From Enterobacter cloacae subsp. cloacae ATCC 13047 (GTDB lineage: Bacteria; Pseudomonadota; Gammaproteobacteria; Enterobacterales; Enterobacteriaceae), in NCBI RefSeq assembly GCF_000025565.1, contig NC_014121.1, forward strand, positions 2,418,001 to 2,482,000: a stretch of 64,000 nucleotides of DNA. Direction: 5' to 3'. The notes beneath the pieces are model-generated. The model did not search any database and was not told where the DNA came from. It saw nothing but the letters and a program-made list of their open reading frames with translations. The translations under genes were made by a program, and so were the position numbers. This document shows, piece by piece, positions 15,150 to 27,549 of this stretch (position 1 is its first letter; every line of letters starts with the position of its first letter).

Positions 15150-18100
15150 CCGATAATCTCCAGTAAAGCCTGTAACGGATGGCGTACCCCGTTACCTTCA
15201 ACACGTTTCACCTGGCTACGACAGGAGTAGCCCGTTGCCAGGCAGCGGTTTCGCGGCAAGCGCTGCATCGCCTGATGCCATGACAGCTCGTAAATACCGA
15301 GCGAGTTGGCGTGATTCTTCACTTCATGCCCGTAAGTGCCTGCCATGCCGCAGCAACCGACGCTGACGCTCTCAAGCTTCGCGCCAAAGCGGGCAAAAAT
15401 AGAGGCCCATTGCGCAGGTGCGCCCGGCAGCGCGGTGACTTCGGTACAGTGACCAAACAGGTACCACGGCTCACCGCTGACCTCCATGGCGCTGGTCTGC
15501 TCGAGAGCCGCCGGCAGCCACTCGTGCACCAGCATAACGTGGAACGCCCCGCGTTTATCGCCCAGCGTCTGCTTATATTCATCGCGATAGCAGAGCACCA
15601 GCGCCGGATCGACACCCACCATCGGCATGCCCAGCCCGGCGACCCGGTTAAGGAAATCAGACGTTTTTTGCGCCGTTTTCGCGAAGCGGTTGAGGAAGCC
15701 TTTAATGTGTTGCGCCTTACCGTTAGGTGAGAACGGCAGAACCACCGGCTGATACCCCAGTTTTTCCGCCAGACGGACAAAATCGGCCACCACCTGCGCG
15801 TCGTAATAGCTGGTAAACGGATCCTGCACCACCAGCACCACCTTCGCTTTTTGCTCAGGACTTAACGCCTCAAGCTGCTCCAGGGTCATGTTTGCCGAGC
15901 GGTGCCCCACCAGCTGACGCTGCAGCGACGGCACCGAGAGCAACGGCAGATCCACCATTCCGATATGTTTTTCGGAAAGCTTGCGCACCAGCGGCTGATT
16001 GATAAAGAAGTTGAACGTCTTTGGCGCCCGGGCCATCAGCGGGGCATAGCTCTCCACCGTTGCCACCAGATGGTCGCGCATCGGGCGCAGATAGCGCGTG
16101 TGGTAGAGCTGCAGGAAGCGCGAGCGGAACTCCGGTACGTCTATCTTAATCGGGCACTGGGTCGAACAGGCTTTACAGGCCAGGCAGCCGGACATGGCCT
16201 CTTTCACCTCATGGGAGAAATCATACTCGCCCTTATTCGCATGCCAGCTGTTGCGGGTGCGCTCAATCAGGGAACGCAGGCTGGCCCGTTTTTCCGGCAA
16301 CTCCTGCTCCAGCTTGAGCGGGTCGATACCGCGATCGGCCAGCAAACGCAGCCATTCGCGTACCAGCGTCGCCCGCCCTTTTGGCGAGTGGATGCGGTTG
16401 CTGGTGATTTTCATCGACGGGCACATCGGGCTTTTCACGTCGAAGTTAAAGCACAGGCCGTTGCCGTTACACTCCAGCGCCCCACGCCAGGACGCGCGCA
16501 CGGCAATGGGGATTTGTCTGTCGTACGTGCCGCGCTTGACGGCATCCACCTGCAGCATGGGCGCGTCCACGCCTTCCGGAGGACAAATTTTCCCCGGGTT
16601 GAGACGGTTATTGGGATCGAACGCCGCTTTGACCTTGCGCAGCTCGCCGAAGAGCTGTTCACCGAAGAACGCCGGGCTGTACTCGGCGCGGAATCCTTTT
16701 CCGTGTTCCCCCCACAGCAGGCCACCATATTTCGCCGTTAAGGCCACCACCTCATCGGAGATCTGTTTCATCAGGATCTCCTGCTGCGGATCGCACATGT
16801 CCAGGGCCGGACGCACATGCAGCACCCCGGCATCAACGTGGCCGAACATGCCATAGCTCAGGCCGTGGCTGTCCAGCAGCGCACGGAATTCAACAATATA
16901 ATCCGCCAGATGCTCAGGGGGAACGCAGGTATCTTCGGCAAACGGAATCGGCTTCGCGGCGCCTTTGGCATTGCCGAGCAGCCCCACCGCTTTTTACGCA
17001 TCGCGTAGATACGCTCAATGCCGGCCAGGTCGTTACAGAGCTGCCAGCCAATGACCCCGCCTTCGCCGTGGGCGATCAGTTCATCAAGCCGCTGACAGAG
17101 CGTGGTCACCTGGCTATCGATAAGTTCTGCATCGTCTCCGGCAAATTCAACGATGTTAAGCCCTAGCATCTCTTTGTCCGGCACATCGGTAATCAGCTCC
17201 CGCACCGAGTGCCAGACGATATCTTCCCGCGCCAGATTAAGCACCTTCGAGTCAACGGTTTCCACCGACAGCGCCTGCGCCTCCACCATAAACGGGGCAT
17301 TACGCAGCGCGGAATCAAAGGAGTCATATTTGACGTTCACCAAGCGGCGCACTTTGGGCAGCCGGGTGATATCCAGCCGCGCCTCGGTAATAAACGCCAG
17401 CGTTCCTTCGGAGCCGGTCAGCACACGGGTCAAATCAAACTGGGTCAGTTCGTCGTTAAAGACGTGACGCAGGTCGTAACCGGTCAGGAAACGGTTCAGT
17501 TTGGGGAATTTGTCGAGGATCAGCTGGCGGTTATCGCGACAGCGTTCCAGCACGGTGCGATAGATGCGCCCGCTTGCGGTGTTCTCTTTACCCAGCGTTT
17601 CCGCCAGCTCGACCGGCACAGGCTGGGTATCCAGGATATCGCCGCCCAGCAGCACCGCCCGTACGCCCAGAACATGATCGGAGGTTTTTCCGTAGACCAG
17701 CGAACCCTGCCCGGAGGCATCGGTGTTGATCATCCCGCCGATGGTTGCCCGGTTGCTGGTAGAAAGCTCCGGCGCAAAAAAGTAGCCGTAGGGCTTCAGA
17801 TACTGGTTGAGCTGATCCTTAATCACGCCCGCTTCAACGCGAACCCATCCCTCTTCAGGATTGATCTCGATGATGCGGTTCATATAGCGCGACATATCAA
17901 TGATGATGCCCTGGTTCAGGGCCTGGCCATTTGTTCCGGTGCCGCCGCCGCGCGGGGTGAACACCAGAGCGCTAAAACGCTCTTGCGTCGCCAGCCGGGC
18001 AATCAGCGCCACATCGGCCGTTGAACGTGGAAAGACGACTGCATCGGGAAGAAGCTGGTAAATACTGTTATCGGTCGCCATCGTCAGCCTGTCGGCATAG

Positions 18101-18201
18101 TTCGTGGCGGTATCACCTGTAAAACCCTGTTGCTCCAGTGCCTGCAAAAAATTAAGCACCAGCTGAACGACGCCAGGTGCTTGGGAAATCTGTGGGATCA
18201 T
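15146..18201 (-). pseudogene. ydiJ: YdiJ FAD-linked oxidoreductase, one-base frameshift
   Basis: Two overlapping frames together give full-length E. coli YdiJ (1018 residues). The N-terminal frame (18201 to about 16996) has the FAD-binding type 4 domain (FTPRGGGTGTNGQ, LSTSNRATIGGMINTDASGQ). The C-terminal frame carries the oxidase C-domain and a ferredoxin/CCG part with CLACKACSTQCPIK and GCCGMAGTYGHE. The frames separate at a T-run (16991-16995): the family needs six A in ATGCGTAAAAAAGCGGTGGG on the coding strand, but five are present. Adding one base gives exactly 3057 nt. In E. coli YdiJ is a D-2-hydroxyglutarate dehydrogenase-like enzyme. Sequencing error is as likely as real inactivation. 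Confidence 0.88.
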
Positions 18202-18226
18202 GACTGTCGACCCTAATTAGAGTAGT

Positions 18227-18242
18227 GTGAAATCGTTTGCGT
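18227..18242. promoter_or_regulatory. Possible PurR site in ydiJ/ydiK divergent region
   Basis: GTGAAATCGTTTGCGT matches 12 of 16 positions of the PurR consensus ACGCAAACGTTTGCGT, with the right half perfect and the left half poor. Confidence 0.3.
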
Positions 18243-18400
18243 TGTGTCTGGAAAGTTTTATCACATTTTTTTCTTATGTGCTTCGCTGAATTACGGGCAA
18301 AATCCGCCTGTCAAAAATCGCTGATATCATTAATGATTAGAGTGACGCGGTTATCCGTTCCCGCCAGCCTCGCTGGTGTTTATTAAGGAAAGTTTCATTT

Positions 18401-19516
18401 ATGGTCAATCTTCGCCAGCCCAGGGATGTTGCGCAAATTTTGCTGTCGGTGCTGTTTCTGGCCCTCATGATTATTGCGTGTCTGTGGATTGTTCAACCTT
18501 TCATACTTGGCTTCGCCTGGGCCGCAACGGTGGTCGTGGCGACCTGGCCGGTGCTGTTACGTTTGCAGAAACTGCTGTTTGGCCGCCGCGGTCTGGCGGT
18601 ACTGGTCATGACGCTGCTGCTGTTCCTGCTGTTTATTATTCCGATTGCGCTGCTGGTGAACAGCCTTGTCGATTCCAGTGGCCCGGTTATTCGCGCCGTC
18701 ACCAGCGGTGATTTAACGCTGCCGGATCTCGCCTGGCTGAACAGCATTCCGGTGGTAGGCGCCAAACTTTACAGCGGCTGGCATAGCCTGCTGGAGATGG
18801 GCGGCAGCGCGTTGATGGCGAAAGTGCGTCCGTATATTGGCACCACCACCACCTGGTTTGTGGGTCAGGCGGCACATATTGGTCGCTTTATGATGCACTG
18901 TGCGCTGATGCTGGTCTTCAGCGCCCTGCTCTACTGGCGCGGTGAGCAGGTAGCGTTGGGCGTACGCCATTTCGCTACCCGACTGGCCGGTAAACGCGGC
19001 GATGCCGCAGTTCTGCTGGCGGCGCAGGCCGTGCGGGCGGTTGCGCTTGGGGTGGTCGTCACGGCGCTGGTGCAGGCGGTGCTGGGCGGTATTGGCCTGG
19101 CCATTTCTGGCGTGCCGTACGCTACCGTCTTTACGGTGGTGATGCTGATGACCTGTCTTGCACAACTGGGGCCGTTGCTGGTGCTGGTCCCCAGCATCAT
19201 CTGGCTTTACTGGACGGGGGATACCACGTGGGGAACCGTTCTGCTGGTCTGGAGCTGCGTGGTCGGCACCATGGATAACGTGATTCGTCCCATCCTCATC
19301 CGCATGGGCGCGGACCTGCCGCTGATCCTGATCCTCTCCGGCGTCATTGGCGGGTTAATCGCCTTTGGGATGATCGGTCTGTTTATTGGACCGGTGCTGC
19401 TTGCCGTCACCTGGCGTCTCTTCTCCGCCTGGGTACACGAAGTGCCGCCGCCGGGCACCGACCCGGATGTGATTTTGAGCGAACTCGAAGAGCTGGAAGA
19501 GAAGAATACGCAGTAA
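18401..19516 (+). CDS. ydiK: YdiK, AI-2E family inner membrane transporter
   Basis: 371 residues, one more than E. coli YdiK. The PF01594-type protein has about eight membrane segments: two N-terminal pairs (residues about 12-50 and 65-90), and a C-terminal group with the conserved GTMDNVIRPILI and IGGLIAFGMIGLFIGPVLLA. The family exports small molecules (TqsA for AI-2) or ions; the YdiK substrate is unknown. AAGGA lies 11 bases upstream. Divergent from ydiJ across 200 bases. Confidence 0.88.
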   Translation: MVNLRQPRDVAQILLSVLFLALMIIACLWIVQPFILGFAWAATVVVATWPVLLRLQKLLFGRRGLAVLVMTLLLFLLFIIPIALLVNSLVDSSGPVIRAVTSGDLTLPDLAWLNSIPVVGAKLYSGWHSLLEMGGSALMAKVRPYIGTTTTWFVGQAAHIGRFMMHCALMLVFSALLYWRGEQVALGVRHFATRLAGKRGDAAVLLAAQAVRAVALGVVVTALVQAVLGGIGLAISGVPYATVFTVVMLMTCLAQLGPLLVLVPSIIWLYWTGDTTWGTVLLVWSCVVGTMDNVIRPILIRMGADLPLILILSGVIGGLIAFGMIGLFIGPVLLAVTWRLFSAWVHEVPPPGTDPDVILSELEELEEKNTQ

Positions 19517-19524
19517 AAGGGATT

Positions 19525-19555
19525 GCCGGGTGGCGTTGACGCTTACCCGGCCTAC
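19525..19555. repeat. REP-type palindrome
   Basis: GCCGGGTGGCGTTGACGCTT followed by ACCCGGCCTAC, between ydiK and rprA. Near-identical to the elements at 5339 and 28605. Confidence 0.8.
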
Positions 19556-19725
19556 ATTCTCCCCGGCAATACTTAAATGTTGCTAAACTATTTATTCGTT
19601 GCGCACTGGTCCGACCCGCCTTTTTTGCTCTAAGTCCGCTATTCACCTCAAGAAATCTTTACTTCTCTTTAACTATTGAGACGAATCTGATCGACGCTCA
19701 AGGTTGGCATGCCTACTATTAGCTC

Positions 19726-19830
19726 ACGGTTATAAATCAACACCTTGATTTATAAGCATGGAAATCCCCTGAGTGAAACAACGAATTGCTGTGTGTAGTC
19801 TTTGCCCATCTCCCACGATGGGCTTTTTTT
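19726..19830 (+). ncRNA. rprA: RprA small regulatory RNA
   Basis: About 105 nt, almost identical to E. coli RprA: the ACGGTTATAAATCAAC 5' end and its stem-loop partner TTGATTTATAAGC, the GGAAATCCCCTG segment, and the 3' terminator CCCATC-TCCCAC-GATGGG with T8. A -10 box TACTAT lies at 19714-19719. RprA pairs with the rpoS leader with Hfq to raise RpoS translation, and also targets csgD and ydaM; its promoter is RcsB controlled. The location next to ydiK is as in E. coli. Confidence 0.95.
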
Positions 19831-19837
19831 ATCCTGG

Positions 19838-22213
19838 CTACGCGTGCTGAACCTGACAGGTGCTTAGCATGCGCCATTCAGCAGGCAGCACCCGCGTCTC
19901 TCCCGTCACATTGACCGTCACCACGTCGCGAATATCCGCCGACGATGCCCCCACCTGCAGCTCAAACTCGCCCGGCTCGACAATGCGTTTGCCGTCCCGA
20001 CGGGTAAAGTTGAACATCTCCACGGGCAGCGTAAAGGTGAGCGTGGCCGTTTCGCCCGGCGCGAGCGCCACGCGCTGGAACGCTTTCAGCTCCTGAAGCG
20101 GCCGCACCTGCGTGGCAACCTTATCCCGGACGTACACCTGCACCACATCGCTGCCGCTGCGTTCACCGCGGTTGGTGACGTCAATACTCAACACAACTTC
20201 GCCGTCCACCGGTACGCTGTTTTGCGCGAGGCGTGCTGCGCCCCAGTTAAATTGCGTCCAGCCAAGACCGAAACCAAAGGGATAGCGGGAGCCAAAGTGG
20301 AACGCGAATGGCGTGCCGCCGCTTTTCAGCTTGTGGTTGTAGTAGTACGGCATGGCGCCCGCACTTTTCGGCACGCTCACCACCAGACGTCCCTGCGGCT
20401 CCACGCGGCCGGTTAACACATCGGCAATTGCCCAACCCCCTTCCTGCCCAGGCGCCCAGGCCATCATCAGCGCCGCGACCTTATCTTCCAGCCCCTGAAG
20501 ATTGTACGGCCGCCCACCGGTCATCACGACAATCACCGGTTTGCCCGTGGCGACCAGGGCTTCCAGCAGCTGTTGCTGAACGCCAGGCAGGTTCAGGGAA
20601 TCGGTATCGGATCCTTCCCCTACCGTGCCGCTCTGGAACAAACCGGCGAGGTCGCCGACGCAGGCCACCACCACGTCGCTCTCCTGCGCGGCGTTCACTG
20701 CTTCGGGGATCAGCGCGGTACTTTGCGACACCGGCGACTGCTGCATCGGTTTGCCCCCGCTGTCACCCGGGAAGACCGGCGCGCCCGCCATTCGTTTTTC
20801 GATGATGTGACACCCTTTGGCATAACGCACGTTCGACGCGCCCAGATAGTGCTCCAGCGCCGCGCGCGGAGTCGTCACCTGCGACGTTTCGTCAACCATA
20901 TCGCTGATAATCAAATGCACCGGGAAGCTGTAGCCGCTGAGCAACGCCAGCGGATCGTCCGCCGTGGGGCCCACCACCGCCACGCGGGGTTTGCCGCCGA
21001 GAGGCAAAATGCCGTTATTCTCCAGCAGCGTCAGCGAACGGGTCGCCACCTCACGTGCAACCTGCCGGGTGGTCTCATTTTGCAAATCAATGCCACTTTC
21101 ATCGGCATACGGGTTTTCAAACAGGCCGAGACGGAATTTTTCGGTCAGCACGCGTCCTACAATCTCGTCCACTTTCGCCATGGAGATCAGACCACGCTCA
21201 ACGGCCTCGGCCAGATGGCGGGCGCAGTCATCTTTCGGCAACTCAACATCAAGCCCGGCGTTAAAGGCCAGCGCGGCGGATTCGGTCGCATCATGCGAGA
21301 CCCCGTGATGCTGATGTAGCAGGCTGACGCCGCCATAGTCCGCCACAACGATCCCGTCAAAGCCCCACTGTTCGCGCAGGACGGTGGTCAGCAGGAAGTG
21401 GTCACTGTGCCCCGGCTGATTGTCGATATCGTGGTACGCAGGCATCACCGACCCGGCATTGGCCAGCTTCACCGCCATTTCAAACGGCAGCAGGAAGGTA
21501 TCATTCAGTTCGCTAAAGCCCAGATGAACCGGGGCATGGTTACGCGCCCCCTCGCTGAACGAGTGGCCCACATAGTGCTTAAGCGTGGCCAGCAGATCGC
21601 GTTTATCGCCCTGCAGCCCTTTAACGTAGGCCGTGGCCATCACACCCACCAGCCAGGGATCTTCGCCAAAGGTCTCTTCCGTGCGCCCCCAGCGCACATC
21701 GCGGGAGACATCCAGCACCGGGGCCAGCCCCTGCTGGCACCCCACAGAGCGCGCCTCTTTGCCTATCTGTTCGGCAGCCCGCTGTACCAGCGCCGGATCC
21801 CAGGTTGAACCGTAGTTGAGCGACGACGGGAACAGCGTGGCCGCTTTGCACAACAACCCCACCAGACACTCCTCATGGAACAGCGCCGGAATGCCGAGCC
21901 GCGTCTCTTCCATCATCATGCGCTGCAGACGGTTGGCGGCGCGCACGCCGGTTTGCGCATCAACGATATGGGTACCCAGCGGACGGGTAATCTGCCCGAC
22001 GCCCAGCTTAAGCCGTTCGCTGAGCGAGGCCTGTTCACTCACCCCCGCGAATTCGTCACTCAAGTCGCTGCGTTCACGGTGGTTGCCGTTTTCATCGAGG
22101 ATCAGCCAGTACGCGTGCATCTGGGCGAACTTCTCTTCCGGGGTCATGCGTGCCAGCAAGTCGGCGACGCGCTCGTGCACGGGACGTCCCGCGTCCTTAT
22201 AGATTGCAGTCAT
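19838..22213 (-). CDS. GH3 beta-glycosidase (glucosidase/xylosidase)
   Basis: 791 residues with the three-domain GH3 layout: TIM barrel (1 to about 350), alpha/beta sandwich (about 390-600) and a C-terminal fibronectin III-like domain (about 660-770). Asp292 in DGIVVADYGG fits the nucleophile; KHYVGHS and RWGRTEETFGEDP are family motifs. No signal peptide, so cytoplasmic, acting on oligosaccharides brought in by the adjacent symporter, whose stop lies three bases upstream. Sequence cannot separate beta-glucosidase from beta-xylosidase. The pair is not present at this place in E. coli, where ydiL follows rprA. Confidence 0.88.
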   Translation of the reverse strand: MTAIYKDAGRPVHERVADLLARMTPEEKFAQMHAYWLILDENGNHRERSDLSDEFAGVSEQASLSERLKLGVGQITRPLGTHIVDAQTGVRAANRLQRMMMEETRLGIPALFHEECLVGLLCKAATLFPSSLNYGSTWDPALVQRAAEQIGKEARSVGCQQGLAPVLDVSRDVRWGRTEETFGEDPWLVGVMATAYVKGLQGDKRDLLATLKHYVGHSFSEGARNHAPVHLGFSELNDTFLLPFEMAVKLANAGSVMPAYHDIDNQPGHSDHFLLTTVLREQWGFDGIVVADYGGVSLLHQHHGVSHDATESAALAFNAGLDVELPKDDCARHLAEAVERGLISMAKVDEIVGRVLTEKFRLGLFENPYADESGIDLQNETTRQVAREVATRSLTLLENNGILPLGGKPRVAVVGPTADDPLALLSGYSFPVHLIISDMVDETSQVTTPRAALEHYLGASNVRYAKGCHIIEKRMAGAPVFPGDSGGKPMQQSPVSQSTALIPEAVNAAQESDVVVACVGDLAGLFQSGTVGEGSDTDSLNLPGVQQQLLEALVATGKPVIVVMTGGRPYNLQGLEDKVAALMMAWAPGQEGGWAIADVLTGRVEPQGRLVVSVPKSAGAMPYYYNHKLKSGGTPFAFHFGSRYPFGFGLGWTQFNWGAARLAQNSVPVDGEVVLSIDVTNRGERSGSDVVQVYVRDKVATQVRPLQELKAFQRVALAPGETATLTFTLPVEMFNFTRRDGKRIVEPGEFELQVGASSADIRDVVTVNVTGETRVLPAEWRMLSTCQVQHA

Positions 22214-22216
22214 GTT

Positions 22217-23617
22217 TTACTCCTGTAGGGCGGAAGGGGCAGCCGGGCTGAGTTGCCCTGCTTCTGGCCGCACGTCGCGCTTGCTGGCCAGTTCGCGGGC
22301 GATGGAATCCACCAGCCGACTGTTGAGTTTGTAGATGGCAAGCAGCGCGACCATGCAGAGGAACAGCACGCACGGAATGAGGGTAAACAGTGCGTTAATG
22401 GTCGTGAGTACGTGCGGCGTCTGGGTTGCCTGGCCTGGCGCGTAATCCACCATCCCGAGCACCCAACCCACCACTGCCCCACCCAACGCCAGACCAAATT
22501 TGATGGCGAACAGCGCGGTGGAGAAGACCAGACCATCGAGCCGGCGACCGCTGCGGTGCTCTTCATAGTCGACCACATCGGAGAACATGGTCCACTGCAG
22601 CGGCGTGGTCAGGTTCTGGATGAAGCTAAAGACAATATTGAGGCCGAAAATCAGCCAGACCTGTGAAGGCGGCAGGAAGAAGATCAGCGCCCCAAAAATC
22701 ACGAAGGAAATAATGGTCCACTGATAGGCACGTACGCGGTCAAATTTCCCCAGCAGCCGTTCGGATAATAATGCGCCACTTAAGGAGGCCACCATCCCGG
22801 AGACGATAAAGGCAAACACCAGTTCCGGACGCAACAGCACATAATTCACGTAATACATCGTGGCAGAGCCGCGCGTCACGACCGCCGTTAACAGCAAAAT
22901 ATTAAACAGGAACACAATTCGCCACTGGCTGTTCCCGGCCAGCAGTTTTAAATCGGTGAGCATGGAGCCAGAAGTATCATTCCGCGGAGAATAGCGCTCG
23001 CGGGTCATCAGGAAGCAGCAGAAGAATAAAATAATCCCCAGTAATCCCATCAGGCTCATGGCATAGAAATAGCCTTTCTGTACGTTGCCCTGTCCAAGAT
23101 GCGAAACCAACGGCAAAGCGATAACCGTCACAATCAACCCGCCGATAAACGACAGGCCAAAGCGCCACGACTGCAGCGAATGGCGCTCGCGCGGATCCAG
23201 CGTCAGCGCGCCCGGCATGGCGCAGTAAGGGACGTTAATGGCGGAATAGATGAGGCTTAAAATCCCGTAGGTCACACAGGCATAGACGATTTTCGCCGTG
23301 GGCCCGACGTCGGGAACGTAGAACGTAATGAGGCAGCTTACGCCAAACGGAATGGCAAACCACAGCAGCCATGGACGGAAACGACCGTGACGCGTTTGGG
23401 TGCGATCCACCAGCGCGCCGATACAGGGATCAATAAAGGCATCGACCACGCGCACCACTAAAAACATGGTGCCCATAATGGCCGCGGGTAAACCGAAAAC
23501 GTCTGTATAGAAATAAGCAAGAAATAACGTCGCTGTTTGCCAGACCAGCGCACTGGCCATATCACCTAAGCCATAACCTATTTTATCTTTGGTACGCAGT
23601 ACAGAGGAGATTGTCAT
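22217..23617 (-). CDS. GPH-family sugar:cation symporter
   Basis: 466 residues, 12 predicted membrane helices. GPH family marks: N-terminal KIGYGLGDMAS, the VVDAFIDPCIGALVDRTQTRHGRFRPWL loop after helix 2 (read in parts) and the downstream LTLDPRERHS. Related to YicJ/XynP-type carriers of beta-glucosides or xylosides. It is the first gene of a two-gene operon with the GH3 enzyme; no dedicated regulator is adjacent. Confidence 0.87.
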   Translation of the reverse strand: MTISSVLRTKDKIGYGLGDMASALVWQTATLFLAYFYTDVFGLPAAIMGTMFLVVRVVDAFIDPCIGALVDRTQTRHGRFRPWLLWFAIPFGVSCLITFYVPDVGPTAKIVYACVTYGILSLIYSAINVPYCAMPGALTLDPRERHSLQSWRFGLSFIGGLIVTVIALPLVSHLGQGNVQKGYFYAMSLMGLLGIILFFCCFLMTRERYSPRNDTSGSMLTDLKLLAGNSQWRIVFLFNILLLTAVVTRGSATMYYVNYVLLRPELVFAFIVSGMVASLSGALLSERLLGKFDRVRAYQWTIISFVIFGALIFFLPPSQVWLIFGLNIVFSFIQNLTTPLQWTMFSDVVDYEEHRSGRRLDGLVFSTALFAIKFGLALGGAVVGWVLGMVDYAPGQATQTPHVLTTINALFTLIPCVLFLCMVALLAIYKLNSRLVDSIARELASKRDVRPEAGQLSPAAPSALQE

Positions 23618-23725
23618 TTGTTATTTGCCTTTTATCAGGTTAAAACGTATTTCAACCAGTTGCGCAAAATCGTGTTGATTTGCGCGGTAAGGCTCAAGTA
23701 TTAGCAACCCTTTGTGTGCTAACAA

Positions 23726-23745
23726 TTGTCTAAATTAACAGACAA
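23726..23745. promoter_or_regulatory. Inverted repeat upstream of the symporter-glycosidase operon
   Basis: TTGTCT-N8-AGACAA, perfect 6-bp arms, about 110 bases upstream of the symporter start. A candidate operator; the regulator is not in the window. Confidence 0.45.
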
Positions 23746-23802
23746 ATTATGATATTTGGTTTTTTACTTTATTTGTGATGGGGAGCAAATATAAGCGGAA
23801 AT

Positions 23803-23834
23803 AAAAAAGGCGAGGATTATTTCCCTCGCCTTTT
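23803..23834 (-). terminator. Terminator of ppsA
   Basis: GGCGAGG and CCTCGCC arms with A6 before and T4 after, 16 bases beyond the ppsA stop. Confidence 0.85.
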
Positions 23835-23849
23835 CAGATACGGAAGACG

Positions 23850-26228
<2,379 letters not shown>

Positions 26229-26315
26229 CGAAACAATCCTTTTGTGATATTTGATCGGAGTAAGAAACACCTGACTACGTATTTATACTGGCATATTTAT
26301 TTACGCTAAAAAAAC

Positions 26316-26331
26316 GGTGAATCGTGTAAGC
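26316..26331. promoter_or_regulatory. Cra (FruR) site upstream of ppsA
   Basis: GGTGAATCGTGTAAGC fits the Cra consensus RSTGAAWCSNTHHW except at one position. Cra activates ppsA in E. coli from a site of very similar sequence and place. Confidence 0.6.
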
Positions 26332-26563
26332 AATTTAAATTTTCAACTTTTCGGATACTTTCCCTCCACCGGATAAGCCGATGATTCCTATATATTCAGC
26401 CAAAAACCACAAAAATGACGTCGCTATTTGAAAAATGAAATCCACTTTTCAGGAAAATCAAAAACACCATTTCATTTTAAATTCAGATAACTTCTTTGCT
26501 GTGCAATTAACTTTTTTAATTTATGCTTTCAGACAATTAGGTCCGATATTCAGGGTGGATAAA

Positions 26564-27397
26564 ATGGATAATGCTGTCGATCGCCACGTTTTTTATATTT
26601 CTGATGGTACGGCGATTACCGCCGAGGTGCTGGGGCATGCGGTGATGTCACAGTTCCCCGTTTCGATTAACAGCATCACGCTGCCGTTTGTGGAAAATGA
26701 GAGCCGCGCGCGCGCGGTCAAGGACCAGATTGATGCCATTTACCAGCAGACGGGCGTGCGCCCGCTGGTGTTCTACTCCATCGTGATCCCGGAAATTCGC
26801 AACATCATTCTGCAAAGCGAAGGCTTTTGTCAGGATATCGTGCAGGCGCTGGTGGCCCCGCTGCAGAGCGAACTGAAGCTCGACCCGACCCCCATCGCCC
26901 ACCGAACCCACGGGCTGAACCCTGGCAACCTGACCAAATACGATGCGCGTATCGCCGCCATTGACTACACCCTGGCGCATGACGACGGCATCTCGCTGCG
27001 AAACCTCGACCAGGCGCAGGTCATTTTGCTGGGCGTCTCGCGCTGCGGCAAAACCCCTACCAGCCTCTACCTGGCGATGCAGTTTGGTATTCGTGCCGCC
27101 AACTACCCGTTCATTGCCGATGATATGGACAATCTGGTGCTGCCTGCCGCCCTGAAGCCGCTGCAGCACAAGCTGTTCGGGCTGACCATTAATCCGGAGC
27201 GCCTTGCCGCCATCCGCGAAGAGCGCCGCGAGAACAGCCGCTACGCCTCCATGCGCCAGTGTCGAATGGAAGTCTCCGAAGTGGAAGCGCTGTACCGCAA
27301 AAACCAGATCCCTTGGCTGAACAGCACCAACTATTCGGTCGAAGAGATCGCCACCAAAATTCTCGACATCATGGGTCTTAATCGCCGCATGTACTAA
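26564..27397 (+). CDS. ppsR: PEP synthase regulatory protein PpsR
   Basis: 277 residues, as E. coli PpsR (YdiA). A bifunctional enzyme that inactivates PpsA by ADP-dependent phosphorylation and reactivates it by Pi-dependent dephosphorylation. The P-loop is [27 protein letters not shown] and the C-terminal [11 protein letters not shown] are conserved. ATG 26564 (MDNAVDR) is chosen although the frame is open 43 codons upstream. Divergent from ppsA across 335 bases. Confidence 0.93.
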   Translation: MDNAVDRHVFYISDGTAITAEVLGHAVMSQFPVSINSITLPFVENESRARAVKDQIDAIYQQTGVRPLVFYSIVIPEIRNIILQSEGFCQDIVQALVAPLQSELKLDPTPIAHRTHGLNPGNLTKYDARIAAIDYTLAHDDGISLRNLDQAQVILLGVSRCGKTPTSLYLAMQFGIRAANYPFIADDMDNLVLPAALKPLQHKLFGLTINPERLAAIREERRENSRYASMRQCRMEVSEVEALYRKNQIPWLNSTNYSVEEIATKILDIMGLNRRMY

Positions 27398-27408
27398 TAT
27401 GCTAGTAC
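27391..27408. promoter_or_regulatory. TrpR operator of aroH
   Basis: GTACTAATATGCTAGTAC matches the TrpR palindrome GTACTAGTTAACTAGTAC at 14 of 18 positions. It overlaps the last codon and stop of ppsR. E. coli aroH is TrpR repressed. Confidence 0.75.
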
Positions 27409-27549
27409 ATTAGCTCAGATTCAGGTATCATCCACCACATCCTCGGGGCGGAGCCGCCCCGAACTTGAAATCAGCAGGGATTGGTTTAAGGTGATGCCCA
27501 TCACTTCCCGGTAGTCTGCCGATGAAGCAAAAAATTTCTGAGACATTCC

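Noticed and set aside
15319..15780. Alternative reading frames inside ydiJ
   Set aside because: They overlap conserved ydiJ sequence and show no family features.
23770..23792. CRP-like TTGTGA-N6-GCAAAT between ppsA terminator and the symporter
   Set aside because: Only the left half fits the consensus; too weak to call.
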